Positions 8,011 to 17,422 of a DNA stretch of 64,000 nt are shown piece after piece (positions within the stretch are counted from its first letter, which is position 1; every line of letters begins with the position of its first letter). The DNA comes from Bacteroidota bacterium (lineage in GTDB: Bacteria > Bacteroidota > Bacteroidia > Flavobacteriales_E > Vicingaceae): NCBI GenBank assembly GCA_016183805.1, contig JACPDX010000065.1, positions 1 through 64,000 on the forward strand. The letters run 5' to 3'. Below the pieces are notes generated by a model. It saw only the letters and a program-made list of their open reading frames with translations, was not told the DNA's origin and searched no databases. The position numbers and the translations under genes were made by a program.

Positions 8011-8923
8011 TTATTTTTTTACCTACTACGTGCCAATAAGGTGCATTTTCCGAAAATTTAAGTTCCGATAAACCGCAACTTTGCATCATTTTTTCTATAT
8101 CTATTTTACTAAACCGTTGCTCTAATGGTGTTCCAAATCTATCTAAAGCATCATTTCTAATAATGTTGAAAGACTTATCAGCATAATAAGACAATGGAAT
8201 CTTTTTTATCCAATTTTTAGTCCCAAATATTTTATACAAACCTCTAGTTACAATAACCAAAGGAAGATAGACCATTACGGCAATACAATCACAACAAAAT
8301 TTCTTTAATTGATGAGGTAATTTACTAATGACTAATCTAAAAACAGTTGATATTCTAAAAATCATCTTGTATAATATCCCTCTATTATCCAGATTGTAAT
8401 ATAAATACAATAATATGGCTCCTCCTTTTTTTATTTTTTTTACTACATCAATCAATGCTTGCTGAGTATTTGGTATATGATGTAATACTCCTAAACAGAT
8501 TACAAAATCAAAGGTTTCATCATCAAATGGAATATTGCTAACGCTAGCCTGGGTTATCCTAACATTGGTTTCATTTTCATTAAGACTTGCTGCTGAAAAA
8601 ATAGCTGTACTTGGATCAATAGCCTCTACTAATTTTACTTTGCTTGCAACAAACTTTGTCCATCTTCCACTTCCACAACCCAAATCTAAAACAACAGAAG
8701 TTGCATTCAATAATTTATTGTCAATAATATCAAAATATTGACTCCCCGCAACGTTAATTTCTTTTGGACTAAATGAATTAAATTTCAACCATTCTTCACC
8801 AAATGATTTTACCGTTTTTTCATCAAAATTACTATCTGAATCAGTAATAAAAGAAGCTATTGTTTTTTCATTGTATAGCTTCACCTCTTTGATTGGTATT
8901 TGATTGTATTCCAAAAAATTCAT
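8003..8923 (-). CDS. Class I SAM-dependent methyltransferase
   Basis: A 306-residue protein with the SAM-binding motif VLDLGCGSGRWTKFV near residue 78, an acidic motif II at VEAIDPS, and FDFVICLGVLHHIPNTQQAL, typical of class I methyltransferases acting on small molecules or sugars. After the Rossmann domain is a hydrophobic stretch near residues 195-225 (IAVMVYLPLVIVTRGLY), which may anchor it to the membrane. Within a polysaccharide operon, methylation of a sugar or lipid-linked intermediate is the likely job. The 15-base gap to the preceding gene and the overlap with the following one place it in the operon. Confidence 0.8.
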   Translation of the reverse strand: MNFLEYNQIPIKEVKLYNEKTIASFITDSDSNFDEKTVKSFGEEWLKFNSFSPKEINVAGSQYFDIIDNKLLNATSVVLDLGCGSGRWTKFVASKVKLVEAIDPSTAIFSAASLNENETNVRITQASVSNIPFDDETFDFVICLGVLHHIPNTQQALIDVVKKIKKGGAILLYLYYNLDNRGILYKMIFRISTVFRLVISKLPHQLKKFCCDCIAVMVYLPLVIVTRGLYKIFGTKNWIKKIPLSYYADKSFNIIRNDALDRFGTPLEQRFSKIDIEKMMQSCGLSELKFSENAPYWHVVGKKING

Positions 8924-8938
8924 GGTGGCAAAGGTATC

Positions 8939-10165
8939 TTAAAATAATTGATTATATACCGCCAAATATAATTTTACGCCATTTGCTAAATCATAAAATT
9001 GTTTAGAAAATTCTCTTCTAGTTTCCGGAGAGCTTTCCTTCCAATTGTTTAGTTTATTTGTAACTTCCACAAATTTAGTTTCATTAAACGTATCTATACA
9101 AAAACCTGCTTTTGTTTTTATTGTAATTTCCTCGACATCACCTACATTATTGTTACAAATAATTGGAATCCCCATAGCCAAAAGTTCTCCCATTTTAGTA
9201 GGAGAGCTTGATTTTTTTGAGTAGGATGGTTTTATAAAAAAAATACTATAATCTGAAGCATGGGCAATTTTGGGTATATCTTTTCTTTGAGCAAATTGAA
9301 TTATAAAATCTTCTTTTGTCAAATTGTACTTTTTTGCTGTTTCTAAAATGAAATCTTCACTATCGGGAGTTAGAAATAAGAATTTTGCAGTTGTTTTTTG
9401 TTTCTTTAATAAACTAAAAAACAATACCATTTCATCTAATAAATACCAAGTACCAATAGAACCGATATATGACAGCACAAAATCTTGTTGATTTATACCC
9501 AATAATTTTTTAGCTTCCTTTTGTGTTTCATCTGTTTTAAGCTCAAACAGCTTGTAATCTGCAGCACACGGAATAACTACAATTTTTTCTTCTGACAATC
9601 CTTCAATGTTCCAAGCTAACATTTCATTTTTTCCACTTTGGGTTAATGAAACAATGCTGTCAGCATAAGTTAAAAATAATCTTTCTTTTTTCTTAAAGAA
9701 ATTATAAATTATCTTATAAAAAGGATTTTTCAAGTTCCAGATATTACCATCTACTCGTTCATCAGCCCAAAAACCACGCATATCAAAGATGAATTTTGTG
9801 CCGTATTTTTTCTTAAACCCTAATCCTATTAATGATGAAATATAACTTCGACAATGTATCAGTTGAAAATTTTTCTTTTGATGCAATATTTTGCTTTTTT
9901 TATTCATCTGAAAAATATCCCAAATGGTAGATAAAATAGGCGGTTTTTTGGTATAAAAAACAGGTTGCCAATCAATTTGGTGATTTTTACAAATCTCTAA
10001 AATGGTTGCTTTATATTGAAAATACCTTTCTTTTTTCTCACATGAAATAAGTGTAAATGAATAACCATGTTTTGATAATCCAATGATATAAGGAAGCACC
10101 TGACTTTGTCCAAGAGGATCTGTCATGCCATCATAAGAAAGATATAAGATTTGTTTATTATCCAT
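8939..10165 (-). CDS. Glycosyltransferase family 4
   Basis: A GT-B glycosyltransferase of about 408 residues, started at the ATG at 10163-10165 (MDNKQILYLSYDGMTDPLGQSQ), since the further upstream codon is only a TTG. FIFDMRGFWADERVDG near residue 155 and the C-terminal SYIGSIGTWYLLDEM, followed by SSSPTKMGELLAMGIPIICN near residue 335, are typical family 4 features. It sits 23 bases after the GT2 gene and 15 bases before the methyltransferase. Acceptor and donor sugars cannot be told from the sequence. Confidence 0.83.
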   Translation of the reverse strand: MDNKQILYLSYDGMTDPLGQSQVLPYIIGLSKHGYSFTLISCEKKERYFQYKATILEICKNHQIDWQPVFYTKKPPILSTIWDIFQMNKKSKILHQKKNFQLIHCRSYISSLIGLGFKKKYGTKFIFDMRGFWADERVDGNIWNLKNPFYKIIYNFFKKKERLFLTYADSIVSLTQSGKNEMLAWNIEGLSEEKIVVIPCAADYKLFELKTDETQKEAKKLLGINQQDFVLSYIGSIGTWYLLDEMVLFFSLLKKQKTTAKFLFLTPDSEDFILETAKKYNLTKEDFIIQFAQRKDIPKIAHASDYSIFFIKPSYSKKSSSPTKMGELLAMGIPIICNNNVGDVEEITIKTKAGFCIDTFNETKFVEVTNKLNNWKESSPETRREFSKQFYDLANGVKLYLAVYNQLF

Positions 10166-10203
10166 TTTTTTATACGGCAAACATCGTTTATCTATAATTC
10201 ATT

Positions 10204-11103
10204 TCATCGAAATAATGAAAGTATGTTGTGTTTTACAATTGCAAAAAAACGTTTTTTAAATATAAAAGAAGGTGAATTTGTAATACTTTTAATTAAATAG
10301 ATAATACTCTCTTTTTTATAATTAGCCATAGCTAAATGCAATGATATATAAGAGTATGTGTTGGACAAGATATTTTTTTTATAAGGTAATATATGGTTTT
10401 TTATTCTAGAGTTAGTAAATAATATCTCTAACATTTTTAACTTTCTTTTAATTAACTTATTAGGATTAATGTTTTGTACACTCCTATTACTATGTTCTAT
10501 TAAGGCTGAAGTTACAACTGGGTTAATCAATATTTCATAATTACAAGCAATTCTTAACCATAATTCATAATCTTCTGATGCAGCAATATCTCTGTCTTCA
10601 ATAAAAGAATACTCTAAAGCAAAGTTTTTTTCTAAGAACATGCCTTGACAAGCCATAAAATTTCCTTCGAAAACTAAGGATTTAAAAATATTTTTTTTTA
10701 TACTAATGTTTCTTTGTAATAAATTACCTTCGACATCCTTAATTTCAAACAATTGATGAAATATTTTAGCATTTAGATTGTTGTTAATGAACATGTTAGC
10801 TTGTTCTAAATAATTATTGTAAACAATGTCATCTGAGTCAACGAATGTGATAAAGTCTCCCTTGGCTTTTTTCGTTCCAAAATTTCGTGCTGCTCCTCGT
10901 TCTGCATTTTCTTTTTTATAGTATTTTATTCGTTCGTCTTTAATAGATTTTACTACTTCTTCGGTATTGTCTGTGCTGCCATCATCAACTACAATTATTT
11001 CAAAATTTGAATATGTTTGGTTTATAATTGATTGTATAGTTTTAACAATAAAACTGGCTCTGTTGTATGTTGGGATAATTATGGAAAAGAAAATATCAGG
11101 CAT
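10204..11103 (-). CDS. Glycosyltransferase family 2
   Basis: A 299-residue GT-A fold glycosyltransferase. It begins with SIIIPTYNRASFI and VVDDGSTDNTEE (nucleotide-sugar binding), has the DXD-type metal site in FVDSDD near residue 93, and EDYELWLRIA near residue 182 with the catalytic base. The C-terminal third is lysine-rich and without a recognisable domain. It overlaps the upstream family 4 transferase by 8 bases, so it is co-expressed with the rest of the polysaccharide operon. Confidence 0.87.
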   Translation of the reverse strand: MPDIFFSIIIPTYNRASFIVKTIQSIINQTYSNFEIIVVDDGSTDNTEEVVKSIKDERIKYYKKENAERGAARNFGTKKAKGDFITFVDSDDIVYNNYLEQANMFINNNLNAKIFHQLFEIKDVEGNLLQRNISIKKNIFKSLVFEGNFMACQGMFLEKNFALEYSFIEDRDIAASEDYELWLRIACNYEILINPVVTSALIEHSNRSVQNINPNKLIKRKLKMLEILFTNSRIKNHILPYKKNILSNTYSYISLHLAMANYKKESIIYLIKSITNSPSFIFKKRFFAIVKHNILSLFR

Positions 11104-12199
11104 AAAGGGTTTCTAATTTCTGCACAAAGTTGTCTAAATTAAATTTTTTTATAGACTCAAGGCCTTCTTTTTTTAGGTTTTCACAAAGTGCTTTATCGTT
11201 CAACAGCAATAAAACAGCTTTGCGAATAGATTCGCTGTTGCAATAATCAACAACTAAAGCATTTTGTTGATGAACAACGAACTCATTAGCAACTCCAGAA
11301 AGTGTAAAAACGGAAGGAATTCCTGCTGCTAAAGCTTCTACATAAGTTTGACCAAAGGCTTCAATTTCTTTATTTATAGGAACATGAACATAAACATCAA
11401 ACAATTGATAAAGTGCAAATAGATTGGATTCAAATGGAATTTCGATATATTGAGAAATTGCTAATTCTTTTTTAAGCAATGAAGTAATATATTCTTTATC
11501 CGGTCCAAAGGCATTTGCCAATACTAATTTTGCATTTGGATAATCCATTAATAAATTTTTAAATGCTGAAATAATGTATGCTATTCCTTTCCATTTTATA
11601 TACCTAGAGATAACTCCAACTACAGGATAGTCACCATTAATTAGTTGGTATTTGTTTTTTAATAACTCAACTTCATTACTATTCACTTCTTTAAATTTTG
11701 ACAAATCAAATCCATGATGTATTAAATGAATTTTAGAAATACTTACTTGTTCTTTTTGAATTAAAACATTTTTTACATTTTCTGATATAGCAACAATATC
11801 GGTAGCTAAGGCATTTGCAAGTTTATCCCATTTAACTGCTTTTGGGCAATATTCATGATGATATGTGGAGTGATGTCGGGTATAAATTCGTTTTTTAACA
11901 CCTATTAATTTTGCAGCAAATAAACCAAATAAATTAGCATCGAACAAATGAGTATGTACAACATCAGGGTTTATTTTTTTTAACAAAAAAAATGTTTTGA
12001 AAAAAGATTTTTTTCCAACATGAGGAACATGAAAACAAGTAATATTTCTTTCCTTTAACCAATTGTATAAGTAAGGTTCTTTTTGGTGCAGCAAAATAAA
12101 AGAAAACTCATACTTGTTGTGATTTATCTTCTCGATAATCCACTCAAAAGCAATGGCTTTGTCGATATTTGATAATATGTAGGTTATTTTGGTTTTCAA
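11096..12199 (-). CDS. Glycosyltransferase family 4
   Basis: A 367-residue GT-B enzyme with HTHLFDANLFGLFAAKLIGVKKRIYTRH in the N-terminal domain (read as two adjoining motifs, HTHLFDANL and GVKKRIYTRH), GVISRYIKWKGIAY near residue 198 and the donor-site region EAFGQTYVEALAAGIPSVFT near residue 285, where the E-x7-E pattern is intact. It follows the class I methyltransferase after one base and overlaps the GT2 gene by 8 bases. A sugar transferase for the polysaccharide repeat unit is a safe call; the linkage is unknown. Confidence 0.87.
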   Translation of the reverse strand: MKTKITYILSNIDKAIAFEWIIEKINHNKYEFSFILLHQKEPYLYNWLKERNITCFHVPHVGKKSFFKTFFLLKKINPDVVHTHLFDANLFGLFAAKLIGVKKRIYTRHHSTYHHEYCPKAVKWDKLANALATDIVAISENVKNVLIQKEQVSISKIHLIHHGFDLSKFKEVNSNEVELLKNKYQLINGDYPVVGVISRYIKWKGIAYIISAFKNLLMDYPNAKLVLANAFGPDKEYITSLLKKELAISQYIEIPFESNLFALYQLFDVYVHVPINKEIEAFGQTYVEALAAGIPSVFTLSGVANEFVVHQQNALVVDYCNSESIRKAVLLLLNDKALCENLKKEGLESIKKFNLDNFVQKLETLYA

Positions 12200-12200
12200 A

Positions 12201-12965
12201 TTATTTTATAATTATACCTACGTACTTTCCAAAATGTTCAATAATAACAGGTTTTCTGTTTACTTGTTCGCAAAAATGTTTAAAAGCTATATTATCATTT
12301 ATATCATCTGACACAAAAAAACCTCCTGTTTTTAAAGCACTCCATAACAATGGGGAAGCCCACATTCTACCAGTATAACTTTTATCGCTATCGTAATGAC
12401 ATAAATCAATTTCGTGATTAAGTTTTTTGAGTGCTAAAGGTATTCCTTTAACATCAGGCAATCGTTGCAATTCCCATTTAGCCTTCAAATTTTCAGGAAT
12501 TACACAACCTACAAAATCATCATTGTTCATTTTTATATAAGGCATGTCATTACTAATTAATTTAGCATCATGTTGGTTTTGTATGGCCAATAAAATTGCC
12601 AATGACGACCATCCATACGCCACGCCTGTTTCAATAATTTTTTTAGAGTGGTTCGCCTTTACTAAATGGTATAAAAAAGAAATAGCTCCCTCTCCACCCA
12701 TTTCTACCGGGCAATTAGCAACTTGTTGGCGAGCGAAAGCAAAGGCTTCTGGAAATAGCTCTTTAAACTCAGTGAAAGTACCTTTTCCGATTAAAAATTT
12801 TAGGGCTTCTTGCTGTGAAATAGAATTTTCTTTACACCATTTGGTTGCTTCGTCCCTTGTATTTTCATGTGTGGCATTTTTTCTTCTTTTTAATACCTGA
12901 ACTATTTGAGGTATGTATTGTGGTTTTTTTAAAAACCAAAGTATGGTTTGAAGTTTATTTATCAT
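12201..12965 (-). CDS. SAM-dependent methyltransferase-like protein (Methyltransf_24 type)
   Basis: A 254-residue protein with IIETGVAYGWSSLAIL near residue 97 as the glycine-rich SAM loop, and CHYDSDKSYTGRMWASPLLWSALKTGGFFVSDDIND near residue 190 (read as CHYDSDKSY followed by GGFFVSDD). This resembles the class I family that includes cephalosporin hydroxylase-like and MacroCIN-like methyltransferases found in polysaccharide clusters. It overlaps the acetyltransferase gene by a single base and precedes a glycosyltransferase by one base. The methylated group is not known. Confidence 0.72.
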   Translation of the reverse strand: MINKLQTILWFLKKPQYIPQIVQVLKRRKNATHENTRDEATKWCKENSISQQEALKFLIGKGTFTEFKELFPEAFAFARQQVANCPVEMGGEGAISFLYHLVKANHSKKIIETGVAYGWSSLAILLAIQNQHDAKLISNDMPYIKMNNDDFVGCVIPENLKAKWELQRLPDVKGIPLALKKLNHEIDLCHYDSDKSYTGRMWASPLLWSALKTGGFFVSDDINDNIAFKHFCEQVNRKPVIIEHFGKYVGIIIK

Positions 12966-13525
12966 TAATTAATTTTTTTTGCCGGGATACCAACTATTAT
13001 TGCACTTTGTTCAAATGATTTATTCACTACACTGTGTGCCCCAACTACTGAATTTTTCCCAATTTCAACACCTTTTAAAACAGTCGCTTTTGCTCCTATC
13101 CAAACATTTTCGTTTATTAAAATGGAGGCTGAATTATACCCTTGTTGTTTTATAGGGGTATCGGACAAATCATACCTATGGTCTTGGTCTCTGATTACAA
13201 CCATTTCTGCTATTTCGCAATTATCTTTTATGACAATGGAAGATAACGAAACTACTACGCAATTTCTTCCTAAAAAACAGTTAGACATTTCAATTTTAGC
13301 TTTGTTCTGGCAAACAATATAAGTACCATCACTAATACTTACATTGTTTAAGGTTAAATCTCCTCCATCAACACATACTATGCTACAATTTTTTCCAATG
13401 TATGTGTTTGCTCCAATAATAATTTTCATATTTGGATATTGAACTTTTAAGTGTAAAATCCTTAATTTAGATTTTAACATCCTAAATACATCAAAAAACT
13501 TTCTATAGATTTTGTTAAATATCAT
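12965..13525 (-). CDS. Hexapeptide-repeat O-acetyltransferase
   Basis: A 186-residue left-handed beta-helix acyltransferase. Imperfect hexapeptide repeats ([LIV]-G-x4) run from about residue 35 to the end, with INENVWIGAKATVLKGVEIGKNSVVGAHSVV (read as INENVWIGAKATV then IGKNSVVGA) and the terminal IIVGIPAKKI typical of the CysE/LacA/NodL superfamily. The probable catalytic histidine is in RDQDHRYD near residue 116. It probably O-acetylates a sugar of the surface polysaccharide using acetyl-CoA. It overlaps both its neighbours (11 bases upstream, 1 base downstream). Confidence 0.85.
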   Translation of the reverse strand: MIFNKIYRKFFDVFRMLKSKLRILHLKVQYPNMKIIIGANTYIGKNCSIVCVDGGDLTLNNVSISDGTYIVCQNKAKIEMSNCFLGRNCVVVSLSSIVIKDNCEIAEMVVIRDQDHRYDLSDTPIKQQGYNSASILINENVWIGAKATVLKGVEIGKNSVVGAHSVVNKSFEQSAIIVGIPAKKIN

Positions 13526-14783
13526 TTTCGATGAACGAAATTAAGTTCTTAGTTTGGTTTTCGAAAGAATATTTTTCTATTTCGTCATGATTTGGATGAA
13601 ATGGAATTCTCTCTCCTTTTTGCCAATAACTATAACATTTAATAATGGTATCAGCTATTTCTTGAGGGGTTTTACAAATAAAACCTGAATTAGTTTCTCT
13701 GACTATTTTTTCCATACAATCTTCAGTATTAGAAACTAAAAGTATGGGGGTTCTGACACCAATGTATTGCAGTAATTTACTTGACATAATGCCTTTTTTA
13801 TCCTGGTAACTTAGTTGTAACAATATGTTCGCAGTTTGATACAGTTCTAAAAATTGGTCTTTTTGAATAAAATCTGTTACCCTTATTTTTTCCCCATAGT
13901 TTAAAAGGTCTTTGATTGCCTCCTGATGTGAGATTAAACTCCCTAAGAATTGAAACTCAATATTATTGTATGTTAGAATGCTTTTGATTTTAATTATATC
14001 CAAGGCTTGACAAATTTTTTTAACATTTTGTTCTACCCTTAATTGTCCCCCGTAAAATATTATAAACTTATCGGATTGATTCACATTTCTATTTTTTATT
14101 TCTTCTTCATCAAAGCCATTATAAACAACTTCAATAGGTGTACGTGAAGATATAGAACTAATGTTTTGTTTAATTGCAGAAGAAACAGCAATAACATAAT
14201 CAGCATTTCCAAGACATTTTTTTTCTTTATTTAAGTATTTTTTTTCTATTAATTTACCGTAAAACGAAGATCCGAAGTTATTCAAACTGTCAATTCCAAC
14301 TTCTTTATTTAATGCGTTCCATACATCTCGATAATCTAACACCAACCTACAACCTAATTTCTCCTTTAATTTTGCCGCTTCTTCAAAAATATACCAAGGT
14401 CCACCAGTAGCAATGATTAAATCAACGTTGGATAACTTATTTATCGCGGATGAAATATCTATAGTGTAATTATAGTCTTGTGCAAATAATAATCTGCCTA
14501 ATCGGGTAAAATTTCGGCTGATGAAAGGTATTTTAGCATTACTAAGAGTTGAGCATAAGTTTTGCCAAAAACGAAGTTGTTTATAGTTGGTCCTATAGAT
14601 TTCAAATTTACTCATATCAACATCCCACTCCCATTGTTTTTTTGGGATTTGATTTGAAGTTATGATGATAACATTATAATTCATCTTACTAAGATATTTA
14701 GCAAAGAAGTACGCTCTTCTTCCTCCTACATGAGCATGAGGAGGAAAGATATGAGACAACATGACTATGTTTTTATACTTCAT
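13515..14783 (-). CDS. Glycosyltransferase family 4
   Basis: A 422-residue GT-B enzyme. The N-terminus MLSHIFPPHAHVGGRRAYFFAK carries the usual PP-x-GG acceptor loop of family 4. LVLDYRDVWN near residue 147, IIFYGGQLRVEQNV near residue 243 and the C-terminal SSKLLQYIGVRTPILLV region near residue 343 complete the fold. It begins 10 bases after the sugar amidotransferase and overlaps the acetyltransferase. Similar proteins act on amino sugars in O-antigen clusters, but nothing in the sequence fixes the substrate. Confidence 0.83.
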   Translation of the reverse strand: MKYKNIVMLSHIFPPHAHVGGRRAYFFAKYLSKMNYNVIIITSNQIPKKQWEWDVDMSKFEIYRTNYKQLRFWQNLCSTLSNAKIPFISRNFTRLGRLLFAQDYNYTIDISSAINKLSNVDLIIATGGPWYIFEEAAKLKEKLGCRLVLDYRDVWNALNKEVGIDSLNNFGSSFYGKLIEKKYLNKEKKCLGNADYVIAVSSAIKQNISSISSRTPIEVVYNGFDEEEIKNRNVNQSDKFIIFYGGQLRVEQNVKKICQALDIIKIKSILTYNNIEFQFLGSLISHQEAIKDLLNYGEKIRVTDFIQKDQFLELYQTANILLQLSYQDKKGIMSSKLLQYIGVRTPILLVSNTEDCMEKIVRETNSGFICKTPQEIADTIIKCYSYWQKGERIPFHPNHDEIEKYSFENQTKNLISFIENDI

Positions 14784-14793
14784 TGGTGTTTCA

Positions 14794-15969
14794 TCAAGAA
14801 CTAATGGGCGTTTTCAATATTTTTAATAGTCGTAATATTTTTACTAAAGGATATACTGAAAATCTATAACAGTTAAATAAGAATCTATTCCACCCTATCA
14901 TTTCTGAACCATAGAATGCATGAGGAATAACAGGTAATTTTAATATCTCGTCAAATTCAGTTTCGTTAAATCCGAGTTTTTTACTTACATAAATTTTATC
15001 TTCCTCTTGCAGTTTACTATCATAGGGAGGTTGTTTTAGTATTTCTATAGCTTGTAATTTAGAAAGTTGATTTGAATTGATTAATGTTGACAGATGAGCT
15101 TTTCTTTTGTCAATGCCGAACTTTACTGGCAAAATAAACCCTTGATAAAAACGGGTGAAAAGCGATTCGTAATGTTTTTCTCCATAATCTTTCCATTCTA
15201 ACTCCTCCTGTAATAATTTTTTTGCTTCCATTTTATTATAATCAACATAATTTAATAATTTAACGGTTGAGATTCCTTTAAAATTGTAATAATAATGTTG
15301 TTGATATAAACCAAATTTGGGTAATCTTTCTAGCTTTTTTAAGTTTCCGAATTTTCTATGTATATTCTTTAAATTGACTAAATCAAATTTGTAAGGGTAC
15401 ATCCAAGTGTGTGGCATAATTCCTTCTGAAGAAAAATTATACCCACTTAAGATGTATTTAATGTTATATTTTGCAGCAATTTTGTTTAACGAAGCAAATA
15501 TGAATTGATCTGTGGGAACTTCAATATCAATTACGGATGCCTTGAAATACGCACGTTGAATGTCTCTAAATGCTTCCCAATCCATAACATAAGTAACTAG
15601 TTCAAAATTATATTTTTTTACAATTTTCTCGATGTTACTAACCGATTGTTCAGTATTCCAGCCATTGTCGAAATGCACTAAAAGTGGCGACAATTCATAT
15701 TTATTACAAAGATAAGCCAAGTAAGAACTATCAACTCCTCCACTTATTCCCAAAACGCAATCAAATTTATTATTACCCTTGTTCGAGTTTTTTATTTCAC
15801 TAATAAGATAATTAAATTTTTGATGAACGTATTCTTGATTATCCAAGTTCATTCTTTTATAACTTTGTTCATAATTTAAACAATGCGAACAAACCCCAAA
15901 TTCATCAAAAGAAATGGCTGGGTCAGACGTATCCATTACGCACTTTATGCACTGCTTAAATTCTTTCAC
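14794..15969 (-). CDS. N-acetyl sugar amidotransferase (WbpG/PseA family)
   Basis: This 391-residue ATP-dependent amidotransferase has two N-terminal CxxC pairs (C7/C10 and C27/C30) likely to bind zinc, followed by the PP-loop SGGVDS at residues 76-81. The family uses ammonia to turn an N-acetyl group of a UDP-sugar into an acetamidino group in O-antigen or flagellin sugars. WbpG normally works with HisH- and HisF-like partners that supply ammonia. Neither is present in this window, while two asparagine synthase-type proteins with glutaminase domains lie in the same operon. It overlaps the flippase gene by 14 bases. Confidence 0.85.
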   Translation of the reverse strand: MKEFKQCIKCVMDTSDPAISFDEFGVCSHCLNYEQSYKRMNLDNQEYVHQKFNYLISEIKNSNKGNNKFDCVLGISGGVDSSYLAYLCNKYELSPLLVHFDNGWNTEQSVSNIEKIVKKYNFELVTYVMDWEAFRDIQRAYFKASVIDIEVPTDQFIFASLNKIAAKYNIKYILSGYNFSSEGIMPHTWMYPYKFDLVNLKNIHRKFGNLKKLERLPKFGLYQQHYYYNFKGISTVKLLNYVDYNKMEAKKLLQEELEWKDYGEKHYESLFTRFYQGFILPVKFGIDKRKAHLSTLINSNQLSKLQAIEILKQPPYDSKLQEEDKIYVSKKLGFNETEFDEILKLPVIPHAFYGSEMIGWNRFLFNCYRFSVYPLVKILRLLKILKTPISS

Positions 15970-17422
15970 CTGTTTTAGATTTTAGAAACGACAATTTTGA
16001 AACAAAATAGTGAATAATCTTTTTATCAATGAGTTTCATTTTAATAATCAGGATATATACAATAATGCAAGAAACAAGTGTAAGAAATAAAACTAAATTG
16101 CTATTCAGATAGATTCCACTGATCCACTTAGAGAATGGAATAATGGCCCCAACTATAGCAATTAGAAATAATTTTCTTAAATCAAAGAAACTAAAAAATG
16201 TAATATTCATCATTTTAGTTGTAATTAAATTTAACACAAATAATATAACTAAACAAGAAACTAGTGTTGATATAGCAGCTCCTATTAATCCAATATGTTT
16301 TGTAAGCAAAATACATAGCAACAAGTTAATGATAAAACCCAATATATATACTCTTAAGAGCGTATAAGTTTTATTTTTAAACGTTAAAATATCTTCATAA
16401 TCGTTTATTGAAAAGAAAAGAGCAATATTTATAGTTGCGAAAATTATCGCACTATTGATATATTTTTCCGATAAATACCATACGATAATTTCTTGACTCA
16501 AGGTAATAGTAAGAATTATTAATGGAAATGTTAACGCAGCAACTTGGGTCGATATCTTTCTTTTTATATCAATAACGTCAGAGATAAGATTCTTTTGTAA
16601 AAGTTTAGTAATGTTTGGTAATAAAACCATTGTTACCGCACCAAAAAAAGTTGGAATAAGCGGAATTTGAATGGCTCCGTTACGGTAATAAGCATAGTCA
16701 GATACACTAAGATATTTACTGACAATGAACCCATCAGTAATAATTAATGCATAACCTGTAGCTGAAATCAAACCTAATGGTATTCCTGTTTTTAATAGAT
16801 TTAACATCGTATTTAAATTTATTAAGCGAAACTGAAAGAGTTCTTTTTTTTTTTTTAATATAACAACAAAATGTAGCACTGAAGTAAGGGTTATCCCTAA
16901 ATATAAAAGTTGTAGATTTGATATTACGTTTATTGAAACAAACATTAACGATATTTTAAGTAAATTAAAAAATACCGACAATACAGCTATTTTTTTTACT
17001 TCATCAAAATACATTAGTGTAGTGGTGCTAACCATTACTAATAAATCAAATAAAACGGAAAGGCTTATAAGGTTAATAAATATTACCAATTTAGGATTGT
17101 TAAATAGTTGAGAAATTTGGTAAGACGAGAGAAGGAGGGAAATACAACCTATAAAACCGACTATGAAAATAACAAATATGGCATTTGAAAAAATTATTTT
17201 ATTGTTTGTAATAGAATCATTAAAAAATCTATAAAGTATCTGGCTAAATCCCAATGTCAGAATGGATTTAATGGTTTCAACAATAAGAATTACCTGTCCA
17301 TAAGTACCATAATCTTCTACTGATAATGATCTCGATAGATAGGGAAGTAGTACTATTCCTAGACCAACGCTAAATAGTTTACTATAAAATACAATGGCAA
17401 CTTTTTCCTTTATAGAAAGCAT
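15956..17422 (-). CDS. Polysaccharide flippase (Wzx/PST family)
   Basis: A 488-residue membrane protein with about 12-14 hydrophobic helices and the start typical of Wzx-like exporters (FYSKLFSVGLGIVLLPYLSRSL, then VEDYGTYGQV). It would flip lipid-linked repeat units across the inner membrane. The central helices contain GIPLGLISATGYALIITDGF and an AYYRNGAIQIPLIP loop, usual for this family. Its start overlaps the last base of an asparagine synthase gene and its end overlaps the amidotransferase, so it lies in the core of the operon. Confidence 0.85.
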   Translation of the reverse strand: MLSIKEKVAIVFYSKLFSVGLGIVLLPYLSRSLSVEDYGTYGQVILIVETIKSILTLGFSQILYRFFNDSITNNKIIFSNAIFVIFIVGFIGCISLLLSSYQISQLFNNPKLVIFINLISLSVLFDLLVMVSTTTLMYFDEVKKIAVLSVFFNLLKISLMFVSINVISNLQLLYLGITLTSVLHFVVILKKKKELFQFRLINLNTMLNLLKTGIPLGLISATGYALIITDGFIVSKYLSVSDYAYYRNGAIQIPLIPTFFGAVTMVLLPNITKLLQKNLISDVIDIKRKISTQVAALTFPLIILTITLSQEIIVWYLSEKYINSAIIFATINIALFFSINDYEDILTFKNKTYTLLRVYILGFIINLLLCILLTKHIGLIGAAISTLVSCLVILFVLNLITTKMMNITFFSFFDLRKLFLIAIVGAIIPFSKWISGIYLNSNLVLFLTLVSCIIVYILIIKMKLIDKKIIHYFVSKLSFLKSKTGERI